Assembly (NCBI RefSeq): GCF_000334455.1 | Contig: NZ_BANX01000024.1 | Location: 1-64,000, forward strand | Direction: 5' to 3' | From: Gordonia soli NBRC 108243 | GTDB lineage: Bacteria; Actinomycetota; Actinomycetes; Mycobacteriales; Mycobacteriaceae | DNA length: 64,000 bases | Shown: positions 28,653 through 39,005 of the stretch, piece by piece | Position numbering within the stretch: the first letter of the stretch is position 1 | How the letters are laid out: the number at the start of each line of letters is the position of its first letter | Translations under genes and position numbers: made by a program | The notes under the pieces: model-generated | The model's input: only the letters and a program-made list of their open reading frames with translations | The model's database searches: none | Told to the model about the DNA's origin: nothing

Positions 28653-29405
28653 ATGAGCCCTCCGGTCTTCTGGGTCGACCAGGTCCCTTCTGCGGGAGCC
28701 GATGTCGTCATCGACGGCCCCGAGGGCAGACACGCGGTGACCGTCACCCGACTCAAGGTCGGGGAGGCCGTCGTCGTCTCCGACGGTCGTGGCGCACGCG
28801 CTGAATGCGAGGTCGTCGCGGTCGAGGGCAAGGACCGACTGCGCGGACGCGTCCGGACCTTCGTCTTCACCGACCGCCCGCGTCCGGTGGTGACCGTGGT
28901 GCAGGCCCTGCCGAAATCGGAACGGTCGGAACTCGCGGTCGACCTGGCCACCGAGGCCGGTGCCGACCGTATCGTCCCGTGGCAGGCGGCGCGGTGCGTC
29001 GCGCGCTGGTCGGGCAAAGCCGACAAAGGGGTGGCCAAGTGGCGCTCCGTCGCCGCAGCGGCGGCAAAGCAGAGTCGGCGATCGTGGATTCCCGAGATCA
29101 CCGAGCTGGCGAGCACCACCGACGTCCGGGCCCGGGCCGCCGACGTCCTGGCCGGCGGAGGCAGGGTCCTCCTCCTGCACGAGGAGGCCGCAGAGCCGCT
29201 TCGCGACATCCCACTGGCCGGGCTCCCGGAGATCTTGCTGGTCGTCGGGCCCGAAGGCGGCCTCGACGACGCCGAGATCGCCGATCTCGTCGCGCTCGGT
29301 GCGCAGCCGGTCGTACTCGGTCCCGAGGTGCTCCGGACCTCGGCGGCGGCAGTAGTCGCACTGGGAGCCATCGGCGCCCTCACCGACCGCTGGGTTCGGC
29401 GATGA
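28653..29405 (+). CDS. rsmE: 16S rRNA (uracil-1498-N3)-methyltransferase
   Basis: 250 residues. The SPOUT/RsmE features are the N-terminal PUA-like strand (DGPEGRHAVTVTRLKVGE) and the C-terminal knot LLVVGPEGGLDDAEI followed by VLGPEVLRTSAAAVVAL, where SAM binds. It methylates U1498 of 16S rRNA. It lies 16 bases after dnaJ and overlaps the following hydrolase gene by 4 bases. Confidence 0.93.
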   Translation: MSPPVFWVDQVPSAGADVVIDGPEGRHAVTVTRLKVGEAVVVSDGRGARAECEVVAVEGKDRLRGRVRTFVFTDRPRPVVTVVQALPKSERSELAVDLATEAGADRIVPWQAARCVARWSGKADKGVAKWRSVAAAAAKQSRRSWIPEITELASTTDVRARAADVLAGGGRVLLLHEEAAEPLRDIPLAGLPEILLVVGPEGGLDDAEIADLVALGAQPVVLGPEVLRTSAAAVVALGAIGALTDRWVRR

Positions 29406-30202
29406 GCGGTCGCGTCCATCGCGTGAAAGTGCACTATGGTTCGGCGCCTTCCCAATTCGGTCACGTCTATCATCCCGTCGATGACGAAGGGGGCTCCGAT
29501 CCGACGGGTGGAGGCGAGACGGTCCCGCTGATCGTGCTCGTCCACGGCGGCTACTGGACCACCGAGTTCGCGCTGACCATCGAGACCGCCATCGCCCGGC
29601 TGCTCGCCGCGCGTGGATGCGTCGTCTGGAACATCGAGTACCGCCGTGTCGGTGAGCCGGGTGGTGGGTGGCCGTCCACCGGACGAGACGTCGTCGCGGC
29701 GATCCGTGCACTCGACGGTCCGGTCCCCGACGCACTCCCGTCGCCGATCGCCGAACGGTTGGCCCGGAGATCGGTCGTCGTCATCGGCCATTCCGCCGGC
29801 GGTCAACTCGCGGTCTGGGCGACCGCCCGACTCGGAGCGCGCACCGACACCTGCACCATCACCACCGTGGTCGCGCAGTCTGCGCCACTCGACCTTGCCG
29901 ATCCCGATGCCGGCGACCGACCGTCGCTGGTCGGGCTGCTCGGCGGTCGCCGAGCCGACGTCCCCGACCGATACCGCGACGCATCGCCGGCCCACCAGCC
30001 GGCGTTTCCCGCACGCGTGGTCGCCGTGCACGCGGGGGAGGACCGCGCCGTACCGGTCGAGGCCAGCCGCCGATTCGTGCGGGCGGCGGCAGCGCGCGGT
30101 CAGGACGCGGAGTTGCTCGTGGTGCCCGGCGAAGGACACGACGCCTTCGTCGACCCTCACAGTCAATGCACCCGACAGACCATCCGCCTGCTCGGCGTCT
30201 GA
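29402..30202 (+). CDS. Alpha/beta hydrolase (BD-FAE/kynurenine formamidase-like)
   Basis: 266 residues. The oxyanion motif VLVHGGYW (HGGxW), the nucleophile GHSAGGQLAVW and the late VPGEGHDAF His are typical of the formamidase/BD-FAE branch of the hydrolase superfamily. Substrate unknown; kynurenine formamidase is possible, but there are no tryptophan-degradation neighbours. The ATG overlaps the rsmE stop. Confidence 0.75.
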   Translation: MSGRVHRVKVHYGSAPSQFGHVYHPVDDEGGSDPTGGGETVPLIVLVHGGYWTTEFALTIETAIARLLAARGCVVWNIEYRRVGEPGGGWPSTGRDVVAAIRALDGPVPDALPSPIAERLARRSVVVIGHSAGGQLAVWATARLGARTDTCTITTVVAQSAPLDLADPDAGDRPSLVGLLGGRRADVPDRYRDASPAHQPAFPARVVAVHAGEDRAVPVEASRRFVRAAAARGQDAELLVVPGEGHDAFVDPHSQCTRQTIRLLGV

Positions 30203-30343
30203 TCACCCGAGGTCGAGGCACGGAAATATTGCCTGCTGATCGCGGGTTCAATCGCGATAGAATGAACCGGTCATCGGCCGATCGAGCCGACCGACCCCAC
30301 CTCCCCGACACCGGGGACACACCACCGAGGAGTGATCTCATAC

Positions 30344-31438
30344 GTGAGTGACGACAACACCGGCGCAGCCAGGACGACCAGCAGGACCGGCGCGGGCGCG
30401 AGTGTGGTCACCTCCACTGTGGAGATCTCTCCCGAGGCGGTGTTCGGCCTACTCGGGGCGAGTGACGTCAATCTGCGCTCCCTCGAACAACTCCTGCCCG
30501 CCGACATCCATGTCCGCGGCAACCAAGTGACCCTCACCGGGACCCCCGCCGACGTCGGCGCCTCCGAGCGGGTCGTGGCCGAACTCGTCGATCTCGTCGG
30601 ACGTGGCACGCCGTTGACGCCGGATCTCGTGCGTCACAGCGTCTCGATGCTGTCGAAAGGCGACTCGGAGTCACCAGCGGAAGTGCTGTCCCTGGACATC
30701 CTCTCGCGCCGCGGCAAGACGATCCGGCCGAAGACGCTGAACCAGAAGCGGTACGTCGACGCGATCGACACCAACACCATCGTGTTCGGCCTCGGTCCGG
30801 CCGGTACCGGTAAGACCTATCTGGCGATGGCGAAGGCTGTACAGGCGCTGCAGAACAAGTCGGTCACCCGGATCATCCTGACCCGGCCGGCTGTCGAGGC
30901 AGGGGAGCGGCTCGGCTTCCTGCCGGGCACGCTCAGCGAGAAGATCGATCCGTACCTGCGCCCGCTCTACGACGCGCTGCACGACATGATGGATCCGGAC
31001 TCGATCCCCAAACTGATGGCCGCCGGGGTGATCGAGGTCGCGCCGCTGGCGTACATGCGGGGGCGGACCCTCAACGACGCGTTCATCATCCTCGACGAGG
31101 CACAGAACACCACCGGCGAGCAGATGAAGATGTTCCTCACCCGGCTGGGTTTCGGTTCCAAGATCGTGGTCACCGGTGACACCACCCAGGTCGATCTGCC
31201 GGGCGGCGCGCAGAGCGGGCTGAGCACGGCGACCCGAATCCTGGACGGGGTCGACGACATCCACTTCTCGCAGCTCACCAGTGCCGACGTGGTCCGCCAC
31301 CGACTGGTCGCCGACATCGTGGACGCTTACGGCCGAGCCGAGGAGAACGCCCGCGCCGCGAGCAATCTGCGTGATGCCGACCGTCTGCCCGGCAACCGGG
31401 CGGCACGGCGTGCGGCCGGACACGGACGTCGTTCATGA
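30344..31438 (+). CDS. phoH: PhoH-family ATPase/RNA helicase-like protein
   Basis: 364 residues from the GTG at 30344; GAGGAG lies 11 bases upstream. An N-terminal KH-like region is followed by Walker [14 protein letters not shown], the conserved [15 protein letters not shown] and Walker [10 protein letters not shown]. PhoH proteins are linked to RNA handling; the gene overlaps ybeY by 4 bases, an arrangement conserved widely, which supports a joint role in rRNA/RNA quality control. Confidence 0.93.
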   Translation: MSDDNTGAARTTSRTGAGASVVTSTVEISPEAVFGLLGASDVNLRSLEQLLPADIHVRGNQVTLTGTPADVGASERVVAELVDLVGRGTPLTPDLVRHSVSMLSKGDSESPAEVLSLDILSRRGKTIRPKTLNQKRYVDAIDTNTIVFGLGPAGTGKTYLAMAKAVQALQNKSVTRIILTRPAVEAGERLGFLPGTLSEKIDPYLRPLYDALHDMMDPDSIPKLMAAGVIEVAPLAYMRGRTLNDAFIILDEAQNTTGEQMKMFLTRLGFGSKIVVTGDTTQVDLPGGAQSGLSTATRILDGVDDIHFSQLTSADVVRHRLVADIVDAYGRAEENARAASNLRDADRLPGNRAARRAAGHGRRS

Positions 31439-32016
31439 GCATCGAGCTCGCGAACGAGTCGGGTGTCGAGGTCCCCGAGGGCCTGATCATCGAGGCTGCG
31501 CGCTTCGCCATCGCTGCGATGGACGTCCACCCGGCCGCCGAGTTGTCGGTGGTGCTCGTCGATCTCGACACGATGGCCGACCTGCATGTGCAGTGGATGG
31601 ATCTGCCTGGGCCCACCGACGTCATGAGCTTCCCGATGGACGAGTTGTCACCGGGTGGGCGGCCGGATGCCGCCGACCCGGGACCCGCCCTGCTCGGCGA
31701 CATCGTGCTGTGCCCCGAGTTCGCGGCAGACCAGGCCAAGGCGGCGCATCACTCCTTCGATCACGAACTGGCCGTGCTCACCGTGCACGGTGTCCTGCAT
31801 CTCCTCGGCTACGACCACGCCGAACCCGAGGAGGAGAAGGAGATGTTCGGTCTGCAGGGCCGAATCCTCGAGGACTGGTACGCCGATCGTCATCGCCGTG
31901 CTCGTGAGCAACGTCAGTCCGATCGGGACTCGCGACTGCTGACCAACATCGGCTTCGCCGATCAGCAGGCGCCCGGAGTCGGACGAGAGGGCCGTACCGC
32001 GGCCGAGGAGGAGTGA
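31435..32016 (+). CDS. ybeY: Endoribonuclease/rRNA maturation factor YbeY
   Basis: 193 residues. The zinc motif [11 protein letters not shown] (HxxxHxxxxxH) is complete and [11 protein letters not shown] is the other conserved block. YbeY is needed for 16S rRNA 3'-end maturation and ribosome quality control. The 30-residue C-terminal extension after the core (RREREQ-like, then a flexible tail) is common in actinobacteria. Overlaps phoH and the next gene by 4 bases each. Confidence 0.95.
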   Translation: MSIELANESGVEVPEGLIIEAARFAIAAMDVHPAAELSVVLVDLDTMADLHVQWMDLPGPTDVMSFPMDELSPGGRPDAADPGPALLGDIVLCPEFAADQAKAAHHSFDHELAVLTVHGVLHLLGYDHAEPEEEKEMFGLQGRILEDWYADRHRRAREQRQSDRDSRLLTNIGFADQQAPGVGREGRTAAEEE

Positions 32017-33473
32017 GCGTGCCACACGACGTGTGGTTCGTCGTCGCAGCGATCGTGCTCATGGTGGTCGGTGGCGTCTTCGCCGCAGTCGACACCGCGG
32101 TGTCGACGGTCTCTAACGCCCGCGTCGACGATCTCCTCAAAGATCATCGCGCCGGTGCCCGCCCGCTGATGACGATCCTGCGATCACGGGGGACCTACGT
32201 CGGTATCGCCGTCCTGCTGCGCGTGGTCTGCGAGACGGCCGCCGTGGCTCTGATCGCGGTCGCCGCAACGGATTCCATCGGGGTGGGGTGGGGTCTGCTG
32301 CTCGCCATCGGGGTGATGGCGGTGGTCTCCTACGTTGCGATCGGGGTCGGACCCCGGACATTGGGCAGGCAACACGCCTACAGCATCGCCCTCGCGTCCG
32401 CGGTCGTGTTGCAGGCGTTGGGTGTCCTGCTGACCCCGCTGACCCGCCTGTTGATCCTCATCGGTAACGCACTCACGCCGGGTAAGGGATTCCGCAACGG
32501 CCCGTTCGCGACCGAGGTCGAGTTGCGCGAGGTCGTCGACCTCGCCGAGGCGAGTGGTGTGGTGGCCGCCGACGAGCGGCGGATGATCCAGTCGGTCTTC
32601 GACCTCGGCGACACCAACGCGCGCGAGGTGATGGTGCCCCGACCGGAGATGGTCTGGATCGAGGTCGACAAGTCGGTCGCGCAGGCGACGAGTCTTGCCG
32701 TGCGATCCGGACATTCGCGGATCCCGGTGATCGGCGAGAATCCCGACGACATCCTCGGTGTGGTCTATCTCAAGGACCTCGTCGCCCATTCGACGCGCGG
32801 TGAGGCGTCGTCGATCCTGGTCCGCGAGTTGATGCGTGATGCCGAGTTCATCCCGGACTCCAAGCCGCTCGACAAGGTCCTCGCCGACATGCAGCGCACC
32901 CGCAACCACATGGCACTGCTGGTCGACGAGTACGGCGGGATAGCGGGTCTGGTGACCATCGAGGACGTGCTCGAGGAGATCGTCGGTGAGATCACCGACG
33001 AGTACGACCTCGACGAGGTCGCGCCGATCGAGGAACTCGACGACGGTCGTTATCGCGTGTCCGCCCGTCTCTCGGTGGAGGATCTCGCCGAGCTCGTAGG
33101 CATCGAGATCGACGAGGACGAGGTCGAGACCGTCGGCGGACTGGTCGGACTCGCACTCGGCCGCGTGCCGCTGCCCGGCGCCGACGTCGAGTCCAACGGG
33201 CTCCGGCTCACCGCCGAAGGAGGCCCCAATCGGCAAGGGCGTCAGCGCATCATCACCGTCCTGGTGACCAGACTGGCGCAGGACCCGGACGACGAGGACG
33301 CCGAATCCCGAGATGGCGGCGACACCGACGACGAGACCGACCGCGATGCCGGTGGCGAACAGAGATCCCGCGGTGAGGGATACTCCGGGGCGGACGATCG
33401 CCGCGACCGCGAACGCGGCTCGCGCCACCGTGACCGTGACCCCAGCCGTGCAGGCAGCAAGGATCGATCGTGA
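32013..33473 (+). CDS. Hemolysin/CorC-type membrane protein with CBS domains
   Basis: 486 residues. A DUF21 membrane domain with about four helices occupies the first 150 residues. A CBS pair follows ([69 protein letters not shown]) and then a CorC_HlyC domain. The last 60 residues are very acidic and Arg/Asp-rich and probably disordered. Relatives take part in magnesium/cobalt transport. Part of the phoH-ybeY-era operon. Confidence 0.88.
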   Translation: MSVPHDVWFVVAAIVLMVVGGVFAAVDTAVSTVSNARVDDLLKDHRAGARPLMTILRSRGTYVGIAVLLRVVCETAAVALIAVAATDSIGVGWGLLLAIGVMAVVSYVAIGVGPRTLGRQHAYSIALASAVVLQALGVLLTPLTRLLILIGNALTPGKGFRNGPFATEVELREVVDLAEASGVVAADERRMIQSVFDLGDTNAREVMVPRPEMVWIEVDKSVAQATSLAVRSGHSRIPVIGENPDDILGVVYLKDLVAHSTRGEASSILVRELMRDAEFIPDSKPLDKVLADMQRTRNHMALLVDEYGGIAGLVTIEDVLEEIVGEITDEYDLDEVAPIEELDDGRYRVSARLSVEDLAELVGIEIDEDEVETVGGLVGLALGRVPLPGADVESNGLRLTAEGGPNRQGRQRIITVLVTRLAQDPDDEDAESRDGGDTDDETDRDAGGEQRSRGEGYSGADDRRDRERGSRHRDRDPSRAGSKDRS

Positions 33474-33814
33474 CTTCTGAGGTGATCCTCGACGACGAGG
33501 ACGGCAAGCTCGTGACGCTGGCGCGTGGTGCGCAGGCGCGCGCCGATACGGCGCAGGGGGCTGCGGTGCGCGACGGTGACGGCCGCACGTACGCGGGCGC
33601 TCCGGTGACCGCTCGAACCCTGTCGTTGAGCGCGCTCCAGGTGGCGGTCGCGACGGCACTGTCCAGCGGTGCAGACGCATTCGAGGCCGCGGTCCTGGTC
33701 GGTGGCGCCGACGACGATCCCGGTCTGGCCACGCTCGCCGAGATCAGCTCCGATGCCTACGCGATCCTGACCGACGGTCGGGGTGCCCCGGTAGAGCGCC
33801 TGGGTGGTCGATGA
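33470..33814 (+). CDS. Cytidine-deaminase-like conserved protein
   Basis: 114 residues in the place occupied by a deaminase-like gene before era in mycobacteria. The segment [28 protein letters not shown] resembles a cytidine deaminase core, but the zinc-binding HAE/CPCG residues are absent, so it is unlikely to be an active deaminase. It overlaps both neighbours by 4 bases and is surely translated with them. Confidence 0.7.
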   Translation: MTSEVILDDEDGKLVTLARGAQARADTAQGAAVRDGDGRTYAGAPVTARTLSLSALQVAVATALSSGADAFEAAVLVGGADDDPGLATLAEISSDAYAILTDGRGAPVERLGGR

Positions 33815-34782
33815 TGTCGGAGTTCCGTTCGGGTTTCATCTGCTTCGTCGGCCGGCCGAACACGGGCAAGTCGACACTGACCAACGCGTTGGTCGGCGAG
33901 AAGATCGCGATCACGTCCAACCGCCCGCAGACCACCCGACACACCATCCGCGGCATCGTGAACCGTCCGGATGCGCAGCTGATCCTGGTCGACACACCGG
34001 GGCTGCACAAGCCACGGACACTGCTCGGGCAGCGACTCAACGACCTGGTGCGCGACACGTATTCCGAGGTCGACGTCATCTGTCTGTGCATCCCCGCCGA
34101 CGAGGCGATCGGCCCGGGAGACAAATGGATCATCACGCAGCTGCGCGAGATGGCACCGCGGACCACCGTTCTGGGTGTGGTCACCAAGATCGACCGCGTC
34201 ACACCCGACCGGGTCGCCGCCCAACTACTCGCCCTCTCGCAGATCCTCGGGCCGTCGTCCGAGGTAGTCCCGGTCTCGGCGAAGTCGGGCAAACAACTCG
34301 ACGTGCTGTCCGATCTGCTGGTCTCACTGGTCGAGCCCGGCCCCGCGTTCTATCCCGACGGTGAGCTCACCGACGAGCCGGAACAGGTGCTGATGGCCGA
34401 GTTCATCCGCGAGGCCGCTCTCGAGGGAGTCCATGACGAACTGCCCCACTCTCTGGCGGTGGTCATCGAGGAGGTCATCCCACGAGAGGAACGCGACCCG
34501 GAGCCGCAATCCGCGCCGGGAGCAGGCGGAGGATCGAAATCCGCGCCGGGAGCGGGCGGAAAGCCTCCCATGGTCGATGTCCATGCGATTCTCTATGTCG
34601 AACGTGACAGCCAGAAGGGCATCATCATCGGGCACCGCGGAGCACGCCTGAAAGAGGTCGGTACGGTGGCTCGCGCACAGATCGAGAAGCTGCTGGGTGT
34701 CCGGGTCTACCTGGATCTGCACGTGAAGGTCGCCAAGGACTGGCAACGGGACCCCCGCCAGCTCGGCCGACTGGGTTTCTGA
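33811..34782 (+). CDS. era: GTPase Era
   Basis: 323 residues. G1 GRPNTGKST, the G2 region RPQTTRHTIRGI, G3 DTPGLHKP and G4 TKID are present. The KH domain follows (GIIIGHRGARLKEVG, VYLDLHVKVAKDWQRDP). Era binds 16S rRNA and helps assemble the small subunit. Unusually, a 20-25 residue insert rich in Ser/Pro/Gly, containing a duplicated KSAPGAGG-like unit, sits in the KH domain before VDVHAILYVER. Confidence 0.95.
   Translation: MMSEFRSGFICFVGRPNTGKSTLTNALVGEKIAITSNRPQTTRHTIRGIVNRPDAQLILVDTPGLHKPRTLLGQRLNDLVRDTYSEVDVICLCIPADEAIGPGDKWIITQLREMAPRTTVLGVVTKIDRVTPDRVAAQLLALSQILGPSSEVVPVSAKSGKQLDVLSDLLVSLVEPGPAFYPDGELTDEPEQVLMAEFIREAALEGVHDELPHSLAVVIEEVIPREERDPEPQSAPGAGGGSKSAPGAGGKPPMVDVHAILYVERDSQKGIIIGHRGARLKEVGTVARAQIEKLLGVRVYLDLHVKVAKDWQRDPRQLGRLGF
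34508..34560 (+). repeat. 30-bp tandem repeat inside era
   Basis: Two near-identical copies start with AATCCGCGCCGGGAGC at 34508 and 34538, 30 bases apart, keeping the frame (10 codons). They encode the SAPGAGG insert of Era. Confidence 0.8.
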
Positions 34783-34819
34783 CGAGACGACCGCCGAGGT
34801 CGACGAACCGAGAGGTGGC

Positions 34820-36472
34820 GTGGACATGGCCGGACCGGACGAGAGCAACACCTACGGCAACGGGTCGGGGACGAGTGGCGACAGCCCGGCGACTCCCGAC
34901 CCGGTAGCTCCCGACACCGCCGACACCGCCGACGCCGGGGTTGCCGACGTCGGCGCCCCAGAGACCGGTGCACCGGGAGCGTCGACCCGTCACCACGGTC
35001 GGCACGAGGCTCCCGAGTCCGATTTCGACGAGTCCGATCCCGATGTGCCCGCTGCCGACGTGTCCGCTGACGGCGTGCCCGTCTCCGGCGAGTCCACTGC
35101 CGGCGCGGAGCAGACCCCGCCCGAAGAGGACGAAGAAGAGGCCGCCGGGACAATCGCCGCCGTGATCGGCTCGCCCAGGTTCTGGCTCGCCCCGCTGGTG
35201 CTCGTGCTGATCCTCATGTCCCTGATGGCCGCGCTCTACATGGGCGCCGTGGCCAGCCCCCGTGAGAACCTGCACGACTTCCCGATCGCACTGGTCAACG
35301 CCGACCGCGGCGCCGAGGTCGACAATCCCGACGGCAACGGCTCCACCGAACAGAACTTCGGTGATCAGGTCGCGGCGGGGATCATTGACGCCGCACGGCC
35401 CAACGGGTTCGATGTGCACCGGTCCGACCGGACCACGGCCCTGAACGAGCTCAACGCGGGCAAGGTGTACGGCGTCATCGTCATCGGCCCGAACTTCTCC
35501 GAGCACGCGGTCAGCCTCGGTCGGGCCGCAGTGCTGCAGGCGAAGCCGGATGCGCCGTCGATCGACGTGTTCATCAACCGCGGGTCGGGGACGTTCGCGT
35601 CGTCGGTGACCACGACCTTCGCGCAGGAGATCGACAAACAGGTCAACTCCCAGTTCGGCGAACGGCTCACCGCCACGGTCCGCCAGCAGCTCGCGCGCGC
35701 CGACGTACCGTTCTCGGGCGCCGCCCAGTTGGCCCTGGCCAATCCGGTGAACGTGGCCGTGGTCGAGCCGACCCCGCTTCCCGACGGCGCCGGAAACGGG
35801 TTGTCGGCGTTCTATTTCACCCTCCTGCTGGTGCTCGCAGGTTTCACCGGCGCGATGATGGTCAGCGTCATCGTCGACGGGTTCCTCGGTCAGACCCCGG
35901 TCGAGTACGGCCCGTTCTACTCGCTGCGCAAGCGTCTGGCGATCTCTCGGTGGGGCACCCTCGCCGCCAAGTGGACGATCCTGTTGCTGGTCGCGCTGCT
36001 GCAGTCGGCGCTGTTCATCGCCGTGTGCACCGCCGTCGGGACCTCACTGCCGAACAGCTTCTTGCTGTGGGCCTTCTCGGTGCTGGTGATCTTCGCCGTC
36101 GGTGTCACCGCGAGTTCGGTGCTCGCGATCTTCGGCAATCCCGGTCTGCTGGTGAACCTGATCTTCTTCGTGATCCTGGGACTGCCCTCGTCGGGTGGCA
36201 CGATCCCCCTCGAGGCGAGTCCACGACTGTTCAGCTGGATCGCGGCGTTCGAGCCCATGCACGTGGTGTACCTCGGGGTCCGGTCGATCCTGTACTTCGA
36301 CGCCGACCCCGGCTCCGGCCTCGCCCGCTCGATCGTCCAGACGCTGCTCGGGTTGATCCTCGGTGCGCTCCTGGGTCTGGCGGTGACCAAGTTGTACGAC
36401 CGCAAGGGCTGGCATCGCTACCCGGGCGGGATGACCCTGCCGCCCCGGCTGGCCGCGGCCGCGGGACTCTGA
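34820..36472 (+). CDS. DUF3533/YhgE-Pip-like membrane protein
   Basis: 550 residues. The first 120 are a disordered acidic Asp/Pro/Thr-rich cytoplasmic tail. A first membrane helix follows (FWLAPLVLVLILMSLMAALYMGAV), then an extracytoplasmic domain of about 200 residues (with FPIALVNADRGAEVDN) and five or six further helices (FYFTLLLVLAGFTGAMMVSV onward). This layout and the ALVNADxG motif fit the ABC-2-type YhgE/Pip/DUF3533 group. No ATPase adjoins it; the function is unknown. GAGAGG precedes the GTG. Confidence 0.7.
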   Translation: MDMAGPDESNTYGNGSGTSGDSPATPDPVAPDTADTADAGVADVGAPETGAPGASTRHHGRHEAPESDFDESDPDVPAADVSADGVPVSGESTAGAEQTPPEEDEEEAAGTIAAVIGSPRFWLAPLVLVLILMSLMAALYMGAVASPRENLHDFPIALVNADRGAEVDNPDGNGSTEQNFGDQVAAGIIDAARPNGFDVHRSDRTTALNELNAGKVYGVIVIGPNFSEHAVSLGRAAVLQAKPDAPSIDVFINRGSGTFASSVTTTFAQEIDKQVNSQFGERLTATVRQQLARADVPFSGAAQLALANPVNVAVVEPTPLPDGAGNGLSAFYFTLLLVLAGFTGAMMVSVIVDGFLGQTPVEYGPFYSLRKRLAISRWGTLAAKWTILLLVALLQSALFIAVCTAVGTSLPNSFLLWAFSVLVIFAVGVTASSVLAIFGNPGLLVNLIFFVILGLPSSGGTIPLEASPRLFSWIAAFEPMHVVYLGVRSILYFDADPGSGLARSIVQTLLGLILGALLGLAVTKLYDRKGWHRYPGGMTLPPRLAAAAGL

Positions 36473-36551
36473 CGTCCGGACGCATCGATCCCGACTCCGA
36501 TCCCGGTATGTCGTGGTCGGTTGTGGTGGACGCCGGTGGAAGAATGTCGGG

Positions 36552-37310
36552 GTGAGGTTCTATCGGGATGAAGCCGTCGTGCTCCGCCAGCACAAGCTGG
36601 GCGAGGCCGATCGGATCATCACGCTGCTCACCCAGGATCATGGGCTGGTGCGCGCGGTGGCCAAGGGCGTCCGGCGCACCCGGTCCAAGTTCGGAGCCCG
36701 CCTCGAGCCGTTCGCCCACATCGACGTCCATCTCTATCCGGGTCGCAGTCTCGATGTGGTCACTCAGGTGCACAGCCTCAACGCCTTCGCGGCCGACATC
36801 GTCGCCGACTACGGCCGCTACACGACCGCCTGCGCGGTCCTGGAGACGGCCGAGCGTCTCGCCGGTGAGGAGCGGGCACCAGCGCATCAGCTGCACCGAC
36901 TCACCGTCGGCGCACTGGAGGCGCTCGCCACCGATCGCCGACCGCGGGAACTGATACTCGACGCCTTCCTCTTGCGCGCCATGCACTGCGCCGGGTGGAT
37001 GCCTGCCCTGGACGAGTGCGCGCGCTGTGCCCGGCCCGGCCCGCACCGTGCGTTCCACGTGGCCGCAGGTGGCGCCGTGTGCACACACTGCAGACCGTCG
37101 GGTGCCGCGACGCCGTCGCTCGGGGTCATGGATCTGATGGAGGCTCTCTTCCGCGGCGACTGGGACCACACCGAACTGGTCAGCGCCTCGGTGGCGCGCC
37201 AGGCCAGCGGGCTGACGGCAGCACATCTGCAGTGGCATCTCGAGCGTCAGCTGCGAACCCTGCCGCTCATCGAGCGCACGGCTCCCCATAGGCTGGTGGA
37301 AACCGCGTGA
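36552..37310 (+). CDS. recO: DNA repair protein RecO
   Basis: 252 residues from the GTG at 36552. The OB-fold start [21 protein letters not shown] and [12 protein letters not shown] are the family signature. A zinc-binding Cys set lies near residues 150-180 (CARCARPG and CTHC). RecO works with RecR to load RecA at gaps in DNA. It lies just upstream of uppS, the usual actinobacterial order. Confidence 0.93.
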   Translation: MRFYRDEAVVLRQHKLGEADRIITLLTQDHGLVRAVAKGVRRTRSKFGARLEPFAHIDVHLYPGRSLDVVTQVHSLNAFAADIVADYGRYTTACAVLETAERLAGEERAPAHQLHRLTVGALEALATDRRPRELILDAFLLRAMHCAGWMPALDECARCARPGPHRAFHVAAGGAVCTHCRPSGAATPSLGVMDLMEALFRGDWDHTELVSASVARQASGLTAAHLQWHLERQLRTLPLIERTAPHRLVETA

Positions 37311-37323
37311 GGGGAGTCGGGTG

Positions 37324-38136
37324 ATGGCACGTCGGCCGGGGTCTAGGTCGGCCGAATCGGTGGCGCCGCAGACTGTGCGACCACCGGATCCGCACCCGAG
37401 TGGCGCTCGTCCGCCGGAGATCCCCGCGCAGTTCGTGCCGCGGCACGTCGCGCTGGTGATGGACGGCAACGGTCGTTGGGCGACCGACCGCGGCCTGCCC
37501 CGCACCGAAGGACACAAGCGTGGCGAAGCCGTTCTGATGGATACCGTCTGCGGCTGTATCGAACTCGGTGTCGGATGGTTGTCGGCGTATGCGTTCTCCA
37601 CCGAGAACTGGTCGCGCAGTCCCGACGAGGTGAAGTTCCTGATGGGCTTCAACCGCGACGTCATCCGGCGCAGGCGCGACGAGATGAACGAGATGGGCGT
37701 CCGGGTCCGGTGGGCCGGTCGCCGACCGCGACTGTGGCGCAGTGTGATCCGTGAGCTCGAGGTCGCGGAGGAACTCACCCGCGACAACACGGTCATGACC
37801 CTGACGATGTGCGTCAACTATGGCGGTCGCGCCGAGATCGCGGACGCGGCCAAGGAGATCGCGCGCCGCGCGGTCGCCGGCGAGATCAACCCCGACCGGA
37901 TAACCGAGTCGACGTTCGCACGGTTCCTCGACGAGCCGGACATGCCCGACGTCGACCTGTTCCTCCGGCCGTCGGGGGAGCAGCGCATCTCGAATTTCCT
38001 GCTCTGGCAGTCGGCATATGCCGAGATGGTCTACCAGGAGAAGCTGTTCCCCGACTTCGATCGCCGCGACCTGTGGGAGGCGTGCCTCGAATATGCCCGG
38101 CGCGACCGACGATTCGGAGGGGTGGCACCGCGATGA
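37324..38136 (+). CDS. uppS: Isoprenyl transferase (undecaprenyl/decaprenyl diphosphate synthase type)
   Basis: 270 residues from the ATG at 37324 (a GTG just before is the alternative; GGGGAG lies 7 bases upstream of the ATG). The cis-prenyltransferase signature [20 protein letters not shown] and FSTENWSR are complete, with the late [23 protein letters not shown]. It makes the long polyprenyl carrier lipid for cell-wall synthesis. The stop overlaps the next gene by 4 bases. Confidence 0.95.
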   Translation: MARRPGSRSAESVAPQTVRPPDPHPSGARPPEIPAQFVPRHVALVMDGNGRWATDRGLPRTEGHKRGEAVLMDTVCGCIELGVGWLSAYAFSTENWSRSPDEVKFLMGFNRDVIRRRRDEMNEMGVRVRWAGRRPRLWRSVIRELEVAEELTRDNTVMTLTMCVNYGGRAEIADAAKEIARRAVAGEINPDRITESTFARFLDEPDMPDVDLFLRPSGEQRISNFLLWQSAYAEMVYQEKLFPDFDRRDLWEACLEYARRDRRFGGVAPR

Positions 38137-38534
38137 CCGCCGCCGGAACACTGCTCACACGTGTGGCAGCACTCGCAGCCGAGATCGGCACCGTCGACAC
38201 CACCGACGACGAGTCGGTGGTGGTCCAGGTCGGCACCACCAGGGCGTCACTGCGGGTCCTCACACTGGCGCCCGGTCTCGAGGTCCTGTCGGTCACCCAG
38301 CTGATCGCAGTGAACCTGCCCAACACCGAGGCGTTGCGCACCGACGTCGAGAACTGCGACGCAGAGCTGAGTTTCGGGGCGTTGCGCCGTTCGGAACCGC
38401 AGGGGGTGACCACGGATGTGTTGCAGTACTACACGTTTCCGGCAGGATCCCTCGAGGACGTGCCATTGCTGACCATCGTCCACATCGTGTTGTCGGCGGG
38501 TTCGGACGTCGCCGATCGCCTCACCGGGGCCTGA
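38133..38534 (+). CDS. Conserved hypothetical protein next to uppS
   Basis: 133 residues beginning [19 protein letters not shown]. No motif of a known enzyme is visible; the sequence has alternating strands and the block [18 protein letters not shown]. The position between uppS and zur is shared with mycobacteria (Rv2360c, from memory). The ATG overlaps the uppS stop, so it belongs to that operon. Function unknown. Confidence 0.75.
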   Translation: MTAAGTLLTRVAALAAEIGTVDTTDDESVVVQVGTTRASLRVLTLAPGLEVLSVTQLIAVNLPNTEALRTDVENCDAELSFGALRRSEPQGVTTDVLQYYTFPAGSLEDVPLLTIVHIVLSAGSDVADRLTGA

Positions 38535-38543
38535 TCCGCAGGA

Positions 38544-38561
38544 CTGCGCGGACTAGCGCAG
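38544..38561. terminator. Short hairpin between the uppS-linked gene and zur
   Basis: CTGCGC-GGACTA-GCGCAG, a 6-bp stem in the 18-base gap between convergent genes, running slightly into the 3' end of zur. A weak terminator candidate. Confidence 0.3.
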
Positions 38562-39005
38562 CGCCGCCTGACATTCGGCGCAGTAGCCGAACACCTCGAC
38601 GGTGTGGTTGATGTCGGAGAAGCCATGTTCCGCCGCGACCGTCGCGGCCCACCGCTCCACCGGATCGGCCTGGACCTCGACGGTGGTACCGCAGCGACGG
38701 CAGACGAGATGGTGGTGGTGACCGGTGGAGCAATGCCGGTACCGGGTCTCGCCGGAGCCGTCCCAGAGGGCGTCGATCTGGCCGGCCTGACTCAGGGCCT
38801 GCAGGTTGCGGTAGACGGTGGTGAGTCCGATCGACTCGCCCCGCGCCTTCAGTTGCTCGTGGAGTTCTTGCGCGGACCGGAAGTCGTCACCGGCGGCGAG
38901 GGCATCGGCGATGGCGGCACGCTGACGCGTCGAGCGCACACCCGTCACCGGGCGGTCGCGGGTGTCGGCACCGGCGGTCGGGTCCGCCGAACCCTGCGTG
39001 GTCAT
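38553..39005 (-). CDS. zur: Fur-family zinc uptake regulator Zur (FurB)
   Basis: 150 residues. The Fur winged helix (VRSTRQRAAIADAL, GLTTVYRNLQAL) is followed by the metal-binding run HCSTGHHHHLVCRRCG and the structural zinc pair CAEC. The position after an ArsR/SmtB gene and the sequence type point to the zinc-sensing Zur branch. It overlaps the smtB stop by 4 bases, making the smtB-zur operon that controls zinc uptake and ribosomal-protein switching in mycobacteria. Confidence 0.92.
   Translation of the reverse strand: MTTQGSADPTAGADTRDRPVTGVRSTRQRAAIADALAAGDDFRSAQELHEQLKARGESIGLTTVYRNLQALSQAGQIDALWDGSGETRYRHCSTGHHHHLVCRRCGTTVEVQADPVERWAATVAAEHGFSDINHTVEVFGYCAECQAALR

Noticed and set aside
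26165-30166. Very long open frame on the minus strand across hrcA, dnaJ, rsmE and the following hydrolase gene.
   Set aside because: It is antisense to four well-supported genes, is low in complexity and contains no recognisable domain. Only the last part (25703-26164) reads as a real protein.
32184-33680. 498-codon minus-strand frame opposite the CBS-domain gene.
   Set aside because: Shadow of a conserved plus-strand gene; the frame is His/Asp/Arg-rich without a fold.
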